Positions 60,787-64,000 of a DNA stretch of 64,000 nt are shown one piece after another (position 1 is the first letter of the stretch; every line of letters begins with the position of its first letter). A program made the position numbers and the translations under genes. This stretch comes from an uncultured Roseburia sp. (lineage in GTDB: Bacteria; Bacillota; Clostridia; Lachnospirales; Lachnospiraceae), in contig UQNW01000007.1 of the NCBI GenBank assembly GCA_900542495.1, positions 62,001 to 126,000 of the forward strand, written 5' to 3'. The notes under the pieces were generated by a model. It was not told the DNA's origin, searched no databases, and saw only the letters and a program-made list of their open reading frames with translations.

Positions 60787-61010
60787 AGATAATTGCGAAA
60801 CTCTAATTTATGTTATGAACGCTGTGAAAATGTAACAAAATTTTCGAAGACACGCTTTCGCTACATGTCGCTGGTAACGGTACTAAGAAGCCAGTCATAA
60901 CCTAAGGTCATTCCTGCCTTCTAAGTACCGACCGCTCCCTAGTGTCTTCTCAAGCTTTTGTCACATTTCCACAACTCCTCTTACACTTTCTATGAGTTTC
61001 GCAATTGCCT
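60787..61010. repeat. Inverted-repeat element (MITE-like), long copy
   Basis: A left arm of about 60 bp (60787-60846) is repeated in inverted form near 60950-61010; the outer 13 bp AATTGCGAAACTC/GAGTTTCGCAATT match exactly (60791-60803 with 60994-61006). The centre is a second dyad: GAAGACAC (60847-60854) with GTGTCTTC (60942-60949) enclosing GGTACTAAGAAG/CTTCTAAGTACC. The left arm is also nearly identical to the arm at 61097-61152. Confidence 0.8.
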
Positions 61011-61069
61011 ATAAAATCATTTGTATAGTGTAAATATCGGAGAATTTTGTCTATTTCTTTAATTCAATC

Positions 61070-61152
61070 GATAATTGTGAAACTTAAAGAAAACGAAAAT
61101 TTTGTCACATTTTCACAGCATTCACAACGAAAATCTAAGTTTCACAATTATC
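61070..61152. repeat. Inverted-repeat element, short copy
   Basis: GATAATTGTGAAACTTA (61070-61086) is perfectly inverted at 61136-61152. Between them lies a full right arm of the family (AAATTTTGTCACATTTTCAC onward) with almost no left-arm interior, as if most of the element had been deleted. It ends 11 bp from the stop of the YhaN-like gene. Confidence 0.8.
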
Positions 61153-61163
61153 TACTCCAATTT

Positions 61164-62807
61164 CTATAAACAGATCAAATGATAATCTATGTTCATTTTC
61201 GATAACAGTTCCGCTTCCCTCGTCTGACATGTGAAAATAAATATTTGATTTTCGAATCCAGAAAGCGAGCGCAGCGTCTGCTCCAACCGCTCGTCGTCAT
61301 ACATTGCAAATGCTTCGTCTAACAGGATTGGCAGTGGTTCTTCCCTCGTCACAACTTTTCCAACTGCAATGCGCAGCGCAAGGTAAATCTGTTCTAACGT
61401 TCCACGGCTTAACAACTGCGGTCTGACCTCTTTTCCCTCCGTAAGAATCTGCAATTGTCCCTGTTCATCGAGCCTTACACTGTCATAAGCTCCTGCGGTA
61501 AATAAGGACACATATCTGGAAATCTCCGCATTCAGTTCATCCTGCATATCCTCATAAAAAGATTGGGAAATCCTTGTGATTTCCTGCGCCGCAAGCTCCA
61601 ATGCCTGAATGTCCTGCTCCCTTTCCCGCTCTGCCGCACTACAAACACTTTTATTTGCTAATTCCTCTTCCAGATTAAAGAGCCGGTTTTCTTTTTCCTG
61701 CAAAGACTCCTTCCACTCGGCTAACATGCGGTCTGCCAACTGCCTGTCCTGCTGTATCTGCGCGTCAGCGGTTTCCTGATTGTTAAGTTCTTGCAGTCGT
61801 TCCGACTGTGTTGATAAGTTCCGGCTTATTGCGTGATATTTATTTTTTTCATATTGCCGGATTGCAAAAAATAATGCCAGCACAACAGCTACAGTCTCCC
61901 AAATCCAGAAAATTGTTGGAGTTATGTAAACTTTCAAAAATAATAACACAATTGCAATAATAACGATAATCCCTGCTGCAAGATAACCGGATTTTTCTGA
62001 GAAATCCGAATTTGTTTTCTTTGTCTTGCCATCTTTTTGCGCAATATCCTCTTGTGTGTCTGGATGTATCTCAGACTGGTTATCTGCCATCGCACTGTTT
62101 TTCTCTGGTTCCATCGGATTCTTTGTGTTCCCGGAAGCTTCATACTTTGCTATCGAAGCACGTATTTCTTCACATTCGCGCTCTAAGAGATTTTTCTTAA
62201 GTTTCAGTGTCTCAAGTTCTGCTTCGCGCTCCTCTGTGGCTTTTTTCTGTTCCTGCTGCAGTTCACGCCGTCTCGCTGCAAGGGAAGCTGCTGCCTCCGT
62301 AACCGTCACGCCACTGTCAGAACCGTCCGAAGCCTTTGTCAGGTATTCCGCAAGAATTTTTATCATCTGATTTCCGGTTGCGGCTCCCGCCTGCGTGATA
62401 TCGTAGGTACTGGCATAACTGTCTTTGCTGACACCACCCAAAAGCATGGTCAGATCCCCAAAACCGACCGACAGTTCCTCCCCATCCAGCTCATTCCTCA
62501 GATAATCGGTTTTCTCTTTGGAATAGAAATTGCGTTCCAGATAAAACTTCTGCTGTCCAACCGTAAACTTTAGTGCACCCGTATAAAACGATGGTGCATG
62601 CCACGGTTCATACTGACTGTAGGCATCTGTGACAGAACTCCTGCCCCTTCCTTTTTCCATGCCAAAAAGCATCGCACATAAAAAGCTGTGCAATGTCGAT
62701 TTTCCCGCCTCATTTTTTCCATATATGACATTCATCCCCGGTTCAAAGGATATGTTTTTGTTCTGTAGCTTTCCAAACTGAAAAATGTCTGCTTCCTTTA
62801 TCTGCAT
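61164..62807 (-). CDS. YhaN-like AAA/SMC-type ATPase with central membrane helices (compact form)
   Basis: The 547-residue protein has an N-terminal Rad50/RecN-like head (IFQFGKLQNKNISFEPGMNV, Walker A GKNEAGKSTLHSFLCAMLFG) and a C-terminal half-head (LLSRGTLEQIYLALRIAVGK as signature, LPILLDEAFAMYDDERLEQT as Walker B). Two coiled-coil segments surround two membrane helices (about residues 270-315). It is much shorter than Bacillus YhaN (over 900 residues), with reduced coiled coils. It overlaps the nuclease-type gene upstream by 10 bp, as in the yhaO-yhaN pair. A role in DNA end processing or repair is inferred; the membrane attachment is its odd feature. Confidence 0.85.
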   Translation of the reverse strand: MQIKEADIFQFGKLQNKNISFEPGMNVIYGKNEAGKSTLHSFLCAMLFGMEKGRGRSSVTDAYSQYEPWHAPSFYTGALKFTVGQQKFYLERNFYSKEKTDYLRNELDGEELSVGFGDLTMLLGGVSKDSYASTYDITQAGAATGNQMIKILAEYLTKASDGSDSGVTVTEAAASLAARRRELQQEQKKATEEREAELETLKLKKNLLERECEEIRASIAKYEASGNTKNPMEPEKNSAMADNQSEIHPDTQEDIAQKDGKTKKTNSDFSEKSGYLAAGIIVIIAIVLLFLKVYITPTIFWIWETVAVVLALFFAIRQYEKNKYHAISRNLSTQSERLQELNNQETADAQIQQDRQLADRMLAEWKESLQEKENRLFNLEEELANKSVCSAAEREREQDIQALELAAQEITRISQSFYEDMQDELNAEISRYVSLFTAGAYDSVRLDEQGQLQILTEGKEVRPQLLSRGTLEQIYLALRIAVGKVVTREEPLPILLDEAFAMYDDERLEQTLRSLSGFENQIFIFTCQTREAELLSKMNIDYHLICL

Positions 62808-63856
62808 ATCTCATGCCCCAACAATGCGCTAACGCCGTATTCCAATGCTTTCGCTGCAACCGGATCCTGCCTTTTTTTCTGCATGGCTGCAATATAAGCT
62901 CCCAACAGGGAATTTTCATGTTCAGCCAGCAGTTTATCATAGTCATAATCCGGTCGAAGCTGCTCTGTCACATCCACGATCCGTTCCAGATTCGACAATT
63001 TATTAAGATCGAATATCACGTCCGGATCTTTGTATCCCTGTAAACAAATCCGAAAATACTGATAAGCCGGACGTTCTGCCAACAGTTCTTTTATCTGCTG
63101 CGTGACATCATATCCGGTCGTCCCCGGCGTCACCTCCACCGCTTCGTGGCAGTACTCACACTTTCGCACCGGATAAAAAGATACCTCACAATACGTTTTG
63201 CCGATGTCTCCTATCCAGTATCCGTGCGCACCGGTATCATTACAGTCTGTCGGCTCCAGTGCGCCCGCCATGACCGCCCTGCCCTGCACAAGCTGCCCAC
63301 CTTTGTGAATGTGTCCCGCTGCCATATAATCAAATCCATGCCGCAGAATCTTTTCCACCGAAAAAGGAATATGCCGCTCATCGCCTCCATGTGCGAGCAG
63401 AATATTAATTCTGTCCGTATTTTTCGGAAAAACTTCATCGTACAAAGCCTGCCGGATCTCACGATGCCAATAGCTCAGACCATAAACCGTCGTATTCTGC
63501 TCCGGGAAATCAAAACACATTACTTCCTCGCGCGGGAAGAAACAGACATTTTCCGGCCACTCACATGTCCTGTAAAAAGAATTTTGCTGTATGTAATCGT
63601 GGTTTCCTGCCATAAGAAGCACTTTCGTCTGCGGTATGCGTGCAAACAGACCACAGACTTCCTTCAATTCTCTTTTCAATGGCTGTTTGTGAAAAAGATC
63701 ACCTGAAATCAGCAAAAAATCCGGGGATTCTTCTGCCGCAATCTCGATCATTTCTGCAAAAGAATCCCAGATATCCTGTGCTCTTTTTTCACTCCATGCT
63801 TTGCCTGCATCCGGTTTTACACCGAGATGCACGTCTGAAATATGCATAAACTTCAT
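62798..63856 (-). CDS. YhaO-like metallophosphoesterase (Mre11/SbcD-type exonuclease)
   Basis: The 352-residue protein carries the phosphoesterase motifs FMHISDVHLGVKPD, LISGDLFHKQPL, LMAGNHDYIQ, LLAHGGDERH and AAGHIHKGGQ. The C-terminal 120 residues form a separate alpha/beta region likely to contact the ATPase partner encoded by the overlapping gene. The family is annotated as DNA repair exonuclease YhaO. It starts after GAGGACAAAGC, about 40 bp after the stop of the SpoVT-like gene, so the three may be co-transcribed. Confidence 0.9.
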   Translation of the reverse strand: MKFMHISDVHLGVKPDAGKAWSEKRAQDIWDSFAEMIEIAAEESPDFLLISGDLFHKQPLKRELKEVCGLFARIPQTKVLLMAGNHDYIQQNSFYRTCEWPENVCFFPREEVMCFDFPEQNTTVYGLSYWHREIRQALYDEVFPKNTDRINILLAHGGDERHIPFSVEKILRHGFDYMAAGHIHKGGQLVQGRAVMAGALEPTDCNDTGAHGYWIGDIGKTYCEVSFYPVRKCEYCHEAVEVTPGTTGYDVTQQIKELLAERPAYQYFRICLQGYKDPDVIFDLNKLSNLERIVDVTEQLRPDYDYDKLLAEHENSLLGAYIAAMQKKRQDPVAAKALEYGVSALLGHEICR

Positions 63857-63894
63857 GCTTTGTCCTCATTTTCCGTAATCATTCCAGCGGCTTC

Positions 63895-64000
63895 TATTGT
63901 TCCATCTGTTTTCCCAGGAAACCAGCTGCTGCGATCGCAAGCTTGCTCTCCGTCTCTGTCATTCTGGATTTCTCGTCTTTTTCATATAAAATAACGGCTC
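63895..64000 (-). CDS. spoVT: C-terminal end of a SpoVT/AbrB-type regulator (cut by window edge)
   Basis: Only the last 34 codons are visible, ending VILYEKDEKSRMTETESKLA then IAAAGFLGKQMEQ and a TAG stop. The ending AAGFLGKQMEQ is characteristic of the GAF-like C-terminal domain of SpoVT, a sporulation transcription factor with an N-terminal AbrB-type DNA-binding domain. The DNA-binding part lies outside the window, so the assignment rests on the tail alone. Confidence 0.6.

Larger units (their letters stand above)
60757..61163. other. Gene-free stretch filled with inverted-repeat elements
   Basis: No gene was found. Two related inverted-repeat elements (60787-61010 and 61070-61152) occupy most of the interval, separated by about 60 AT-rich bases. 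Confidence 0.7.

Noticed and set aside
1..64000. CRISPR arrays, prophage, integrative element or insertion sequence with transposase
   Set aside because: No regularly spaced repeats, integrase, transposase, phage structural or conjugation genes were seen; only non-autonomous inverted repeats and an Rpn-type remnant.

Overview
The window looks like chromosomal DNA of a low-to-medium GC anaerobic Firmicute of the Lachnospiraceae type (Roseburia/Agathobacter-like). The evidence is an Fe-S L-serine dehydratase in two subunits, small lineage proteins (DUF4250, DUF6472, DUF6106), a three-gene anaerobic glycerol-3-phosphate oxidation operon with GlpP, minimal Fe-S assembly gene pairs, and the end of a SpoVT-like sporulation regulator at the right edge. 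The assignment is inference from gene content; no rRNA is present. No CRISPR array, integrase, transposase or prophage gene was seen.

Layout. 1-12.7 kb is housekeeping: sdaAB/sdaAA, a zinc-ribbon membrane protein, a CsoR-type repressor, an LTA-synthase-family enzyme, an ECF sigma/anti-sigma pair with a recognisable autoregulatory promoter, a CDF metal exporter, signal peptidase I, a NifS-NifU pair and a short UvrD-like helicase. 12.8-15.1 kb holds a YjbR-MGMT fusion and an operon encoding a HipA-like kinase plus a protein combining a HipA-N-like region, a DUF2442-like region and an HTH. That operon has its own promoter, and a palindrome sits on the -35. 15.2-20.3 kb is a membrane-anchored, domain-swapped GH3 glucosidase divergent from a LytTR/GHKL two-component system. 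20.3-30.5 kb carries an MrfA-type helicase, an orphan coiled-coil protein, a MATE transporter reduced by internal deletion, and a five-gene peptide/nickel-type ABC operon headed by a methyltransferase. 30.5-34.0 kb is a decay zone: remnants of an HTH-DUF3990 gene, a GH3, an Rpn-type nuclease and a repetitive surface protein surround one intact GH43.

34-48 kb returns to core genes: small conserved proteins, a YgjP-like metallopeptidase, a WYL regulator, the glycerol-3-phosphate operon with an attenuator leader and its likely antiterminator GlpP, murI, sbcCD, a minimal SufCB pair and DUF6106. 48-57 kb has a GH133 glycogen debranching enzyme, tRNA-Phe and tRNA-Gly (with odd partial copies of the tRNA-Gly 3' end), a membrane protein, rsmJ, two ABC exporter half-transporters and a glucokinase whose promoter overlaps a perfect cre match. 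57-64 kb has a class A PBP, a second coiled-coil protein, inverted-repeat elements, and a compact YhaN/YhaO pair.

Most interesting are the split HipA-like module, two families of long intergenic palindromes (one with a lone arm inside the sda operon), the tRNA-Gly-derived repeats, the cluster of deletion-derived gene remnants, and two minimal Fe-S assembly systems in one window.
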